Assembly: GCA_965371445.1 (NCBI GenBank)
Contig: CBDUYN010000172.1
Span: 1-21,815, forward strand
Length of the DNA stretch: 21,815 nucleotides
DNA from: DASWIG01 sp965371445
GTDB taxonomy: Bacteria > Acidobacteriota > Thermoanaerobaculia > Multivoradales > J023
Direction of reading: 5' to 3'
Part shown: piece after piece, positions 6,193 to 14,683 of the stretch
Layout: each line of letters starts with the position of its first letter
Position numbering within the stretch: the first letter of the stretch is position 1
The notes under the pieces: model-generated
The model's input: the letters and a program-made list of their open reading frames with translations, nothing else
Database searches by the model: none
What the model was told of the DNA's origin: nothing
Translations under genes and position numbers: made by a program

Positions 6193-8745
6193 CTAGGAAA
6201 GCCCAGCCTCTGCGGCGGCAGCGGCGATCCAGCGGCGCAGGACGGCCGGCAGGTCGTGGGCGAGCTCGTAGCTCCCCAGCTTCGGGCGATGGACGTACTC
6301 GGGCGGCGTCTCGCGGGCGAGCCGCTCGACGAGCGGCGTCAAGGTCTCGCGCGCCTCGTGAGGAGAGCCCGAGCGCAGCTCGGCCTCCGCCAAGGTGAGC
6401 CGCGCCAGGTCGCACCAGGCCCCCAGCTCGAAGGCGCGCCGGGCGGTGGCGAGCGCTTCTTCGACGCGCCCGCAGCCGAGGAGCCAGCGGGCGTCGAGGG
6501 CCGCGACCTCCGGGTCTTCAGCGTCGAGCAATAAAGCGGCGTCGATCTCCCGGCGGGCGCCGTCGGCGTCGCCTGCGACCAGCAGGTCGCGGGCGAAGTC
6601 GGCGCGCAACCGTACCAAGCCACTCCGGCGCCGCACCGTCTCGGCGTAGCGCTCGCGGGCTTTCTCCCACTCTCCCCGGAGGGCGAAAGAGGAAGCGAGC
6701 CCCCAGAGCGCTTGCGGGTTGTCCGCCTGATAGTCGAGGACGGCCGCGAAGGCCCGGAGGGCGCCGTCGGCGTCGCCAGCCGTCCACAGGAGGTTGCCGA
6801 GGCTCAAGTCGACGCGGAAACGTTCCTCGCCGCGGACGGCTTCGCGGGCCGCGGCGAGAACCGCCACCGCCGCGGCGAGGCCGCGGCCGGCAAGCCAGGC
6901 GGCGTCGGCGTGGGCAAGAGCCAGGGTGGCGCTTCGGGGGTCCGCGTGGGCCGCCTCCTCGGCGAGGGCCAGGGCCTCCTCGCTACGTCCTGACACAGTG
7001 AGGGCGAAAGCCAGGCTTGAGGTGGCGCTTTGCTCGCCGGGGACACGCGCGAGCGCCTTGTGAAAAGCCGCGATCGCCTCGTCGATCTTGCCGTGGCGTA
7101 GCCGCTCCTCGCCGCGCCGGGCGAAAGCCTGGGCGAAGCAGGGCTCGAGCGCGGCTTCATCCGTCAACTCCCGCAGCAGCGCCACGAGCTCCGGGTCTTT
7201 CACGAGCAGCCGCTCGCGGACGACCTCGCGGCCGTCGAAACGGTCGCGGCGCGGGGTGGCGAGGGCGTTGGCACCTTCGGCGAAGTACTCCCAGACGCTT
7301 TCCGCCGCGTAGCGGGAGAGGAAGGCGTCCTCGCCGCCGAGGGCACTTTCCTTGCGGCGCCGGTAAAGACCTTGGATGCGGCGCTTCGTCTCCTCCGGCA
7401 GCACGTCGTGGACCTGGTGGCTCAGCTCGTGGACCACGGTGTCGTAGCCGCCCAGGATCGTCCGCTCGACGTCCTCGACGCCGGTCACGGTGTGAAAGCC
7501 GCCACAACCGCGGACGTCGTCCCAGAGGCGGGCGTCGTAGCCGATGCGGCGGTCGCGAAGATGTCTCAGGCCCGGCACGTCGGAGAGGATCTGGTGGATC
7601 GGCTTGACGTAGTAGGAGGCGCCGCCCGCCAGGAGCACCGGGACGTAGCGCGCCCAGGGCGCAATCGAAAGCGCTACTCGCTTGCGGTGGCGAGGCGAGA
7701 TCTCGGCGAAGCTCGTCACGAGCTCCTCGACGCCCTCGATCACGGGCTCTTCGGCCTCCGCAAAGCGCTCCTCGTAGCCCGCGCGGTGGACGTCGACCGC
7801 CTGGCGCTCGGCCTCCAGCGTCTTGGCGAGGCCGTTGTGGGCGCGTCCGTGGGCGGGGCAAGCCGCGAGGGCGTCGAGGAAGAGGCGGCGGGCCTCGGCG
7901 AAGCGGTCCGCGGCGAGGACAAGAGAGCCCTCGTGGACGGCGGCTTCTGCTTCGGCCGCGGCTTGCGGAGACTTCTCGGCGAGTTGGCTGTAGCTCCATC
8001 GGGCGTAGCCGTTGCCCAACACGTAGTGGGCCGTCTCGTGGTAGGGAGCGATGGAGACGGCCAGCTCCGCCGCCGCGATGGCCTCGTCGATACGGCCGAG
8101 GCGGATCAGGGTGTTCGCGAGCGTCATCAGGAGGTCGGGCTCGAGGGGATCGGCATCGAGGGCTTCGCAGAGGCGGCGAAGGGCGGCGTCGAAGTCGCGC
8201 TCGCGGTAGAGGACTACGGCGAAGCCGTGGAGCGAGCGCCCCCGCTCGGCGTCGCCTCTCGCCGCGGAAAGGGCTTCGGCGTAAGCCCGGCGGGCGCTCG
8301 GCAGGTCGAAGAGGTGGACGGCGAGCCGTGCCGAAGCGAGAAGGTCGGTGACCGTGGTCTTGCCGGCCTCGGCGCGGGCCGCAGCTTCCCGTTCGACACG
8401 TTCGAGGTCGTCGCACAGGAACCACCACCGGTAAAGGAGGGCGAGAGGCGACGTCCCCTCCCCTTCCGAGGGCGGGTCCTCTTCCTGAAGCTCCTCCAGG
8501 AGCGCTTCGAGCTCTCCCAGGTCCTGGACGGCGAACAGGATCTCGGCGGCGAGGAGCCGCTGCGCAGCGCCACCGGCGCGGAGCCGCTCGACGTACCCGG
8601 CAGCTTCGTCGTGGCGGCCGGTGTGCAGCAGGATCCGGGCGGCTTCGAGCGGCTCCCCGGCGTCGGGAAAGCGCACGAGCTCGCGAGCGAGCCTGGCCCG
8701 CACCGGGGCCAGAAGGTCTGTCTCGGGAGATGGGGCGGGGTTCAT
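6193..8745 (-). CDS. TPR protein with an internal lethal-factor-like zinc metallopeptidase domain
   Basis: 850 aa with no signal peptide, so probably cytoplasmic. TPR-like helical repeats fill about 25-310 (for example DFDAALRRLCEALDADP, GRIDEAIAAAELAV) and again 570-845. Between them lies a peptidase-like segment with HELSH (439-443) as an HExxH zinc motif and RYAAESVWEYFAEG downstream. Y479, E486 and E490 match the spacing of Tyr728, Glu735 and Glu739 of anthrax lethal factor, where Glu735 is the third zinc ligand; the gap from the second His to that Glu is 43 residues here against 45 there. I infer an ATLF-like gluzincin; the substrate is unknown, and the TPRs may present partners. The ATG is 15 bp after the GWxTD/VWFA stop, so the two genes are probably one operon. 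It could be a protease or a degenerate scaffold, but all site residues are present. Confidence 0.8.
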   Translation of the reverse strand: MNPAPSPETDLLAPVRARLARELVRFPDAGEPLEAARILLHTGRHDEAAGYVERLRAGGAAQRLLAAEILFAVQDLGELEALLEELQEEDPPSEGEGTSPLALLYRWWFLCDDLERVEREAAARAEAGKTTVTDLLASARLAVHLFDLPSARRAYAEALSAARGDAERGRSLHGFAVVLYRERDFDAALRRLCEALDADPLEPDLLMTLANTLIRLGRIDEAIAAAELAVSIAPYHETAHYVLGNGYARWSYSQLAEKSPQAAAEAEAAVHEGSLVLAADRFAEARRLFLDALAACPAHGRAHNGLAKTLEAERQAVDVHRAGYEERFAEAEEPVIEGVEELVTSFAEISPRHRKRVALSIAPWARYVPVLLAGGASYYVKPIHQILSDVPGLRHLRDRRIGYDARLWDDVRGCGGFHTVTGVEDVERTILGGYDTVVHELSHQVHDVLPEETKRRIQGLYRRRKESALGGEDAFLSRYAAESVWEYFAEGANALATPRRDRFDGREVVRERLLVKDPELVALLRELTDEAALEPCFAQAFARRGEERLRHGKIDEAIAAFHKALARVPGEQSATSSLAFALTVSGRSEEALALAEEAAHADPRSATLALAHADAAWLAGRGLAAAVAVLAAAREAVRGEERFRVDLSLGNLLWTAGDADGALRAFAAVLDYQADNPQALWGLASSFALRGEWEKARERYAETVRRRSGLVRLRADFARDLLVAGDADGARREIDAALLLDAEDPEVAALDARWLLGCGRVEEALATARRAFELGAWCDLARLTLAEAELRSGSPHEARETLTPLVERLARETPPEYVHRPKLGSYELAHDLPAVLRRWIAAAAAEAGLS

Positions 8746-8760
8746 TCGGGCTCGGGAAGG

Positions 8761-11295
8761 CTACGGGTAATAACCGTGGATCGTCCGCGCCTTGAGCCCA
8801 ACGCGTGACACCTCGACGGTGACCGTCCGGAACTCGGTTCGCGGCTTGCCGGCCTCCGGACGGTAGACGAGAAGGTACTGCGAGCGCAAGTCCTGCTCGA
8901 TCAGACGGTAGACGCGCTCCAACTGTGAAGGCGCGCCGATCGAAAAGAACCGTCCGCCAGTCTTGGCAGCCAGCTCCTCCAGGTTGGCCCGGGTCTCCTC
9001 GTGCGGCAGGTCGAGGACGATCGGATAGGCCGCGACCCCCGAGCGCAGGGCGAAGACCAGCACCTGGCGGAAGTAGAAGTCGCTGTCGACGTCCTGGCCG
9101 TCGGAGAGCAGCACCAGGGCCTTTTTCCCCGACTGCCCGCCGAAGTAATGGAGGGCGTAGACCAAGCTGTCGTGAAGCCGCGTCGAGCCCCACGGGCTCA
9201 ATCCGCTGGTCTCGTAGCGCAGGCTTTCCGCGTCGTTGGTAAACGGCGCTACGAGCACGATGTCGTGGTTGAAGACGAGGACGGCGGCCTGGTCCTTGGG
9301 GGTGAGCACACTGTCGAAGAAGCGGTGGGCGCTGGTGGTGGCGATCTCCATCCGGTGGCGCATGGACTTCGAGACGTCCATCAGGAGGACGACGCGGATC
9401 GGCAAGCTCTCCACCGTGTCGAAGCGCTCGATCGTCCGCGGCTCACCGTCCTCGAAGACGCGGAATTCGATCTCGGCCAGCCCCAGGACGTTGCGGCCGC
9501 CGGGGCCCGTGACCGAGGTAAAAAGCTCGACCAGGTCGACGTCGACCTCCTCCAGGGGCTCGTCGCCCAGGAAGACGACGTCCTCGGCCTCGGCGCCGCT
9601 TCTCAAGCGGGCGACGGCGCGCAGAAAGGGCTCGCCGGCCGGCAACGGCGACGGTATGGGGTAGACGAACGGAGCCTCAAAAAGCGTGGCGAAGCGTTCG
9701 CCGCCGAGATGAAAGTCGAGCCTCTCGAGCTCCTCCCCCAGGGGGACGTCGACGACGGCGCGGGCCCGAGGGCCGGCCGTGCCTCGCCGGGGCTCGGCAA
9801 GGCGGACGGCGAAGCGCGGCGGCGCGGCGTTTAGAACCGCGTGGTCGCGGGCGATCTCGCGGCCCTCAGCGTCGAAGGCCACCGCCTCCAACTGACGCCG
9901 CTCGGGTGCCGCGGCCAGGGTGAGGACGGCGGCGTAGGGGGGCTCCTCGTCGATCGTGACGCTTTCGCCGTCGAGCAGGAAGTCGATCCAGCCGATGGGT
10001 CCGCCGGTGGTGTGGGCGGCCACCTCGACCTCACCGGCCAGGGCCTCGTCTTCGGCCACCTCCAGCCGGACGCTGGGAAAGGTCTGGAGGATGCCCACCT
10101 CCTCGCGGACGAGGCCGTCGAAGCCCAACCGGAAGCCGGCCGGCGGCACCGCCACCGCCTCGACCCAGGGGACGTCGAGCCATCGGTCCTCGCGCAGCAG
10201 GGCGAGCCCCGAGCCGTCCTCCAGGCGGAGCTTCAGCTCATAACGGCCACGGCGCAGCCGCCGGTAGAAGTCGAGGGCCACCGCCGTGTCCTCGCCGGCC
10301 TCGCCTCCCGGTTGCCCCGCTACGTGGTGGACGACGCGAAACGCGTCGACGAAGATCCCTTCCCGGTACAGGTCGCCGGCGATCACCAGGCGGTCGAAAA
10401 GGAGCCCTTCGGCGTTGCGCTTGATCGCAGCCGCCGGGACTCGGATCCGACCGCGCGTCAGGGTGTAGTGACGGCGGTAGTGGCCGAGATAGGAGATTTC
10501 CAGAGTCCCGGGAAGGTGGGGCCCACCGACGTCCGCCCGGCCGGGCACGGGATCCGCGAAGGCGAGGCGGCGCCGGAGCTCGTCGCCGCTCCAGGCGTTT
10601 TTCAAGGCGGTGCACACGGACTGGAGCTCCTGGTGGGTCGCGGGCACGCAGGGGTTCGCGAGCTCCGCGCTCAGGAGGTCCTCCAGCCTCGGCTCCCAGC
10701 CCTTCCTGGAGGCACCGTGGGTCAGCATCAGGACCTTGACGCCGTCCTCCGGCCGCCAGAGCTCGAAGCGTTGGATCTGACGGCGCGACGGCTGATAGAA
10801 GACGAGATGGAATTCCCCGGCGCCGTCCTCGCCCGTCAGGTGCTCGGCCTGCCACGCGGTGTAGGACCAGATCTCGAGCTGGCGCACGGCCCGGCCGCAA
10901 CCTCCGAAGCCGAGGACACGCGCCGGCTTGCCGGCCACCATCAACGCCTGGGCCCGGTCGCTCGCGAGGTCTCGGAATCGGCGCCGCACCTCCTCGAAGT
11001 TCTGCCGCCAGCGCTCGAGAGGAGCTTTGAACGAGCCCGCGTCTCCCGGTCGCCCACGCCAGAATCGATGGATGAAAAGCTCCCGCGACCTGTCGTCCGG
11101 GAGCCCCAGGAAGACCTGGCGCTCAACGTCTGAGATCATGGCACCGACGCTGGTGAGCCAGTCGTCGTAGTAGCGGCTGAGCTGCGGGGTCGGGTCGGGG
11201 CTGGCGGCCACCGGCAGCGTCGAGGTCATGCTCCAGACCAGCAGGGTGGCCAGGGCCGGCGCTCTTGGGAAGAGATGGGTCGTTGTTGTCCGCAC
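8761..11295 (-). CDS. Secreted GWxTD plus VWFA domain protein (acidobacterial type)
   Basis: 844 aa from a GTG start preceded by a strong GAGGAGG site 4 nt away. Residues 1-32 are a signal peptide (a few Thr and His, Arg11, a hydrophobic core, VAAS cleavage region). Residues 38-115 match the GWxTD domain (YYDDWLTSVGAMISDVERQV, then FIHRFWRGRPGD). The middle has Ig-like beta-rich segments. The C-terminal third is a VWFA domain of the acidobacterial TIGR03436 type, with a DVSKS MIDAS motif (640-644), a Thr in GSTRLHDSLVYAL and LVLLSDGQDVDSD. VWFA MIDAS sites bind metal and protein ligands. The role is probably extracytoplasmic and is not known for the family. It is co-transcribed with the downstream TPR-peptidase gene. 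Two operator-like palindromes lie in the 152-bp leader. Confidence 0.88.
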   Translation of the reverse strand: MRTTTTHLFPRAPALATLLVWSMTSTLPVAASPDPTPQLSRYYDDWLTSVGAMISDVERQVFLGLPDDRSRELFIHRFWRGRPGDAGSFKAPLERWRQNFEEVRRRFRDLASDRAQALMVAGKPARVLGFGGCGRAVRQLEIWSYTAWQAEHLTGEDGAGEFHLVFYQPSRRQIQRFELWRPEDGVKVLMLTHGASRKGWEPRLEDLLSAELANPCVPATHQELQSVCTALKNAWSGDELRRRLAFADPVPGRADVGGPHLPGTLEISYLGHYRRHYTLTRGRIRVPAAAIKRNAEGLLFDRLVIAGDLYREGIFVDAFRVVHHVAGQPGGEAGEDTAVALDFYRRLRRGRYELKLRLEDGSGLALLREDRWLDVPWVEAVAVPPAGFRLGFDGLVREEVGILQTFPSVRLEVAEDEALAGEVEVAAHTTGGPIGWIDFLLDGESVTIDEEPPYAAVLTLAAAPERRQLEAVAFDAEGREIARDHAVLNAAPPRFAVRLAEPRRGTAGPRARAVVDVPLGEELERLDFHLGGERFATLFEAPFVYPIPSPLPAGEPFLRAVARLRSGAEAEDVVFLGDEPLEEVDVDLVELFTSVTGPGGRNVLGLAEIEFRVFEDGEPRTIERFDTVESLPIRVVLLMDVSKSMRHRMEIATTSAHRFFDSVLTPKDQAAVLVFNHDIVLVAPFTNDAESLRYETSGLSPWGSTRLHDSLVYALHYFGGQSGKKALVLLSDGQDVDSDFYFRQVLVFALRSGVAAYPIVLDLPHEETRANLEELAAKTGGRFFSIGAPSQLERVYRLIEQDLRSQYLLVYRPEAGKPRTEFRTVTVEVSRVGLKARTIHGYYP

Positions 11296-11315
11296 AGTTC
11301 CTCCTCAAGTCCTGT

Positions 11316-11332
11316 ACGCATGCAATATGCGT
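11316..11332. promoter_or_regulatory. Inverted repeat just upstream of the GWxTD/VWFA start
   Basis: ACGCAT (11316-11321) and ATGCGT (11327-11332) are perfect 6-bp arms around GCAAT. It lies 21-37 nt before the GTG start, where it could overlap the promoter or form a small leader hairpin. No protein is linked to it. Confidence 0.35.
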
Positions 11333-11351
11333 GCAGCCTGTGGCGGGAAGC

Positions 11352-11389
11352 GACGCAGAGCGTCGGATGGAGCGTGGACGCGGAGCGTC
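11352..11389. repeat. Pair of near-identical palindromes, operator-like
   Basis: GACGCAGAGCGTC (11352-11364) and GACGCGGAGCGTC (11377-11389) are each 5-bp inverted repeats around a 3-nt centre. The identity extends to 16 bp with one mismatch, and the copies start 25 bp apart. They lie between the ferredoxin gene and the GWxTD/VWFA gene on the minus strand. Two spaced palindromes suggest a dimeric regulator site, but leftover hairpins in the ferredoxin 3' UTR are possible. Confidence 0.4.
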
Positions 11390-11447
11390 GGAGCGAGGTT
11401 GGGGAGGTGCCGTCGTCCAGGGAGGGCGGAGGCGTCCTCGCCGGAGA

Positions 11448-11771
11448 TCAGCCGCCCTGTTGCTCGGGCATGCGCACGACGAGCCCGTCCAGGTGATCGC
11501 CGACCTCGATCTGGCACGAGAGCCGGCTGTTCCCGCGCCGCTCCGAGGCGCTCTCCAGGACGTCGAGCTCGTCTTGCTCGGCCGCCGGGATCTGGTCGAT
11601 CCAGGCCTCGTCGACGTAGACGTGGCAGGTCGAGCACGAGCAGCAACCGCCGCAGAGGGCGTCGATGCCCGGGATGTCGTGGTCGACGGCACCCTCCATC
11701 ACGCTGTCGCCGCCCGAAACCTCGATCGGATGCTCGTTACCGTCGAATTCTATGTAGGTGATCTTCGCCAT
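11448..11771 (-). CDS. Adrenodoxin/plant-type 2Fe-2S ferredoxin
   Basis: 107 aa, the expected length. The cluster ligands are C40, C46, C49 (CGGCCSCSTCHVYVDEAW) and C86 (RLSCQIEV), the usual Cx5Cx2C...C pattern. Extra cysteines C43 and C44 lie inside the loop; C44 is common in relatives, C43 less so. It carries single electrons in the cytoplasm; the electron donor and acceptor are not encoded nearby. The start has a GAGGAAAGG ribosome-binding region and diverges from the GHKL-transglutaminase gene across a 95-bp gap, so the two promoters must lie back to back. The next gene on the same strand begins 152 bp downstream. Confidence 0.93.
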   Translation of the reverse strand: MAKITYIEFDGNEHPIEVSGGDSVMEGAVDHDIPGIDALCGGCCSCSTCHVYVDEAWIDQIPAAEQDELDVLESASERRGNSRLSCQIEVGDHLDGLVVRMPEQQGG

Positions 11772-11866
11772 GAGCTGTACCTTTCCTCGATTCTTGGTTC
11801 TTCCCGGGGGCCGGGGAGAAATGCGGCGGGATGCTAGCAGATTCTCCTACGCTATGATGGAGAAGG

Positions 11867-14683
11867 ATGAGCACGACGTTTCGCGAACGCGCCCTGGCCG
11901 AGGCGGCACGCTACGGATCCGATCCGTGGGTCTTCTTGCGCGAGCTGTTGCAGAACGCGCGCGACGCGGGAGCGAGCCGGGTCGACATCACCGTCGTCCA
12001 GGAGGACGACGTCGAGCGCCTCGTCTGCCGGGACGACGGTACCGGGATGAGCTATGAGCACGCCCGGCGTTATCTGTTCGCGCTTTACGCGTCGTCCAAG
12101 GAAGAGGACCGGCGCCAGGTCGGGCAGTTCGGAGTCGGTTTCTGGTCGGTGCTTCGCTTTCGACCGGAGAAAGTCACCATTCGCTCGCGGAGCCGCGAGG
12201 ACGACGGCTGGCAGGTCACGATCGCCGGCGACCTGGCGAGCGCCGAGCACGCCGAGGTGACGATCGAGCCGGGCACCGAGGTCGTCCTGGAGCGCCGGCG
12301 GACCCCGCGGGACCTGGAGCGCAAGGTGCGCAGGTCGGTGCGTCACTACGGACGCTTCGTCACCCAGCGCGACCGGGACGACGAGCCGCTTCTCGTGACC
12401 GTCAACGACCGCTCGATCAACGCCGACCTGACGCTCCCCCCGCCTTCCGTGAGCTTCCGCCAGGGCAAGAGCCGCGGCGTCGTGGCTCTCGCCGCTCAAC
12501 CGTGCGTCGAGCTTTATGCGAATGGTCTTTTCGTCCGCGAGGCGGCCTGTCTCGAGGACCTCCTCGACCTCGACAAGAAGGGATACCGCGGCCAGCGGGA
12601 GTCCTTGACGTTGCCGGGGAGCCTGGCGCCGCACCTGCTGCTCGACTCCAGCGACCTGGAGGTGCTGCTGGCCCGTAGCGAAGTGCGGGAGACTCGTCCT
12701 CTGGAGCGCCTCGTGCGCTCGGCGCAGCGCCAGCTGGCTCGACTCGTGGAGCGCCAGCTCCAGGCGCTTCGTCCGCAGCCCTGGTACCTGCCGCTCTGGG
12801 CACGGCTGCGGGAAGCCTGGAGCGGGCTCGGCCTGGCGTGGACCTTGGCGACGCTCCTCGCCGGTGTGGTCTTGGGCTGGACGGCTCTCGCCTGGCAGGG
12901 GGGCCCCGAGCGTCCGACGAACCTGGCGCTGCCGCGGCTTCGGCTCGGGGGCGGGGCCGACCTGGAGGCCTACGCCGATCTCGGCGGACGTTACCGCGGT
13001 CCGCAGCTCGACGCCCTGACGGGGAGCGAGAGGCGCATCGGCCTGAGCTACGAGCCGGCCGACGCCGTTCTTTTCTTCAGCGCCCTCGTGGTCGAGGAGC
13101 CGACCGCCCGGGACGGGCCGCCACCGTGGCCGGTCGCCGACTATCCGAGCCTCGCCTGCAACGAATCCTGCGTCGACGTGGCGCTCCGGGTCGCGGCACG
13201 TGGGGGTCCGCTGCGGATCCCGGTGCCGACAGGGCATCGGCTTGACGTGCGCACGGTCCGCCTGGGAGGTGTCGCCCGACAAGTTCAGGCCACGGTCACC
13301 GGCGAGCCGGTGCTCTATTTCACCGAGCCGATGGGGGGGATCCTCGAGTATCGCACAGGCCCGGCATCGGCTCGCGTCTCGCCGCGGCCACCGCCTCAGG
13401 ACGCGCCTCCTGAGCTCGCCGAAATCGGCTCCAAGCTCGCGGGGCTGCCGGTCAGCGAGCGGGTCCGCCAGGCCCTCGACTTTGTGGCTCGCCGGGTCCG
13501 CTATGACCGGTCGGCGCCGGCCGTGGCGTTGCACCGCCGGGCTCGTGATGCCGGTCACAGCTTCCTCGAAGCGGCCCTCGACCTGGGAAAGGGCGACTGC
13601 GACATCCAAAACGGCCTGCTCGCGGCCCTCCTGCACCTGGCCGGCGTCGAGGCGCGGCTGGCGGTCGGCTGGGTAGGGTTGGGCGGCGCCGCGGCGCCGG
13701 GTCCGCATGCCTGGGCCGAGTATTTTCAAGCGGGACGCTGGCGCGTGGCCGACGCCAGCGCCCGTTTTCGCAACGCGGGCTCCGAGCAGGACGAGGGCCG
13801 GTTCGTCCTACGTTTCCCGGGTCCGGGAACCGCTTCCGATGTCGCTCTACCGGTCCTACCGCCACCTGGGGAGGAGGAGGCGGCGCCGGCCTCCGGGTGG
13901 AGGGAGCCGACCGACAGAGACCCCCGGAGCGACCTTGCCGAACGACAGCTGCCGGTCCTTACCTGGCTGCGGGCGTTGGCCCTGGGTGCGGTGGCGATCG
14001 CTTTCTGGGCCATGGCCTCCGGTCGCCGCAGAGTGGCCGGAGCGGTCCGGCTGGCCTCCGAGGAGAGCCTCGCGGCGCTTCTCGCCGGAGCGCTGCAGCA
14101 TGCGGAGCTGGCTCGCATGCCGGCTTTGCGCCACGGCCGATTCGTCCCGTGCCTCAAGGGACGACCGATCTCGCTGCACGAGGCCGAGCGTCTCGCCGCG
14201 AAGGGCAAGCTCTACAGCTCCTCCTACGGCTCGCACCTGGCCTTCCGCGCCGCCTCGCACGGCGTGACGGTGATCGATGCAGGAGCCGCCGAAGGACAGG
14301 TGACGAGCCTCGCCCTCGGCGGGATCGACCTCGACGAATGGTCCGAGCTCGTCGACAGGAGCCGTCTTTCGGAGCTCTCGCGCCGCTTGAACCGCGACTT
14401 GAAAGCAGCCGGCGTCGCCTGGCGGGTGGCGGAAACGGCACAGCTCGGAGAACGGCTGCGCTTGATCGATCTGAAGGCGCTCAAGCTCGGGGCGTCGAGG
14501 GTCCTGATCGACCCCGGACACGCCGATTTCGCCAACGCGCACCGGGAGCTTGGCGAGCGGCCGGCGAGCGCGGTCTTGAAGGCCCTCGACGTGATCGCCG
14601 CCGACCTGGAGCTGCCGGCCGCCGAGCGAGGACGCCTCCTGGAATCCGCGGCGCAGCGGGCTCTCGCCGAGGTGACGGCGTGA
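11867..14683 (+). CDS. Hsp90-type (GHKL) ATPase fused through a membrane helix to a transglutaminase-like domain
   Basis: 938 aa. Residues 1-200 are an Hsp90-like GHKL ATPase: N-box ELLQN (E26, N30), DDGTGM (56-61) and the Hsp90-style lid GQFGVGFWSV (86-95). A membrane helix follows at 321-343. A transglutaminase-like domain lies between about 540 and 640 with GKGDCDIQNG (C578), HAWAEYF (H614) and VADAS (D629), a complete Cys-His-Asp triad at normal spacing. A second helix lies at about 702-718 and a 220-aa C-terminal domain ends the protein. The two helices put the transglutaminase domain outside and both ends inside the cytoplasm, by inference. Such folds act as transglutaminases or thiol peptidases; the substrate is unknown. 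The stop overlaps the next start by 4 bp (GTGA). The start has GGAG 4 nt upstream. I know of no characterised protein with this order of domains. Confidence 0.88.
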   Translation: MSTTFRERALAEAARYGSDPWVFLRELLQNARDAGASRVDITVVQEDDVERLVCRDDGTGMSYEHARRYLFALYASSKEEDRRQVGQFGVGFWSVLRFRPEKVTIRSRSREDDGWQVTIAGDLASAEHAEVTIEPGTEVVLERRRTPRDLERKVRRSVRHYGRFVTQRDRDDEPLLVTVNDRSINADLTLPPPSVSFRQGKSRGVVALAAQPCVELYANGLFVREAACLEDLLDLDKKGYRGQRESLTLPGSLAPHLLLDSSDLEVLLARSEVRETRPLERLVRSAQRQLARLVERQLQALRPQPWYLPLWARLREAWSGLGLAWTLATLLAGVVLGWTALAWQGGPERPTNLALPRLRLGGGADLEAYADLGGRYRGPQLDALTGSERRIGLSYEPADAVLFFSALVVEEPTARDGPPPWPVADYPSLACNESCVDVALRVAARGGPLRIPVPTGHRLDVRTVRLGGVARQVQATVTGEPVLYFTEPMGGILEYRTGPASARVSPRPPPQDAPPELAEIGSKLAGLPVSERVRQALDFVARRVRYDRSAPAVALHRRARDAGHSFLEAALDLGKGDCDIQNGLLAALLHLAGVEARLAVGWVGLGGAAAPGPHAWAEYFQAGRWRVADASARFRNAGSEQDEGRFVLRFPGPGTASDVALPVLPPPGEEEAAPASGWREPTDRDPRSDLAERQLPVLTWLRALALGAVAIAFWAMASGRRRVAGAVRLASEESLAALLAGALQHAELARMPALRHGRFVPCLKGRPISLHEAERLAAKGKLYSSSYGSHLAFRAASHGVTVIDAGAAEGQVTSLALGGIDLDEWSELVDRSRLSELSRRLNRDLKAAGVAWRVAETAQLGERLRLIDLKALKLGASRVLIDPGHADFANAHRELGERPASAVLKALDVIAADLELPAAERGRLLESAAQRALAEVTA

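Noticed and set aside
3702..6398. Very long plus-strand open frame (898 codons) opposite tex
   Set aside because: It is the antisense shadow of tex, produced by high GC and few stop codons; its peptide is low-complexity, Arg/Asp/Leu-rich and matches no fold.
7157..9193. 678-codon minus-strand frame across the TPR-peptidase and VWFA genes
   Set aside because: An out-of-frame shadow rich in Arg and Pro that crosses the boundary between two real genes.
11852..13729. Minus-strand open frame (625 codons) opposite the GHKL-transglutaminase gene
   Set aside because: Antisense shadow; the plus-strand frame has clear ATPase and transglutaminase motifs and this one has none.
13897..14679. Upstream extension of the pseudo-ATPase reading frame
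   Set aside because: Overlaps the transglutaminase protein gene by about 780 bp and is Arg/Gly-rich; the GTG at 14680 with GTGA overlap is the better start.
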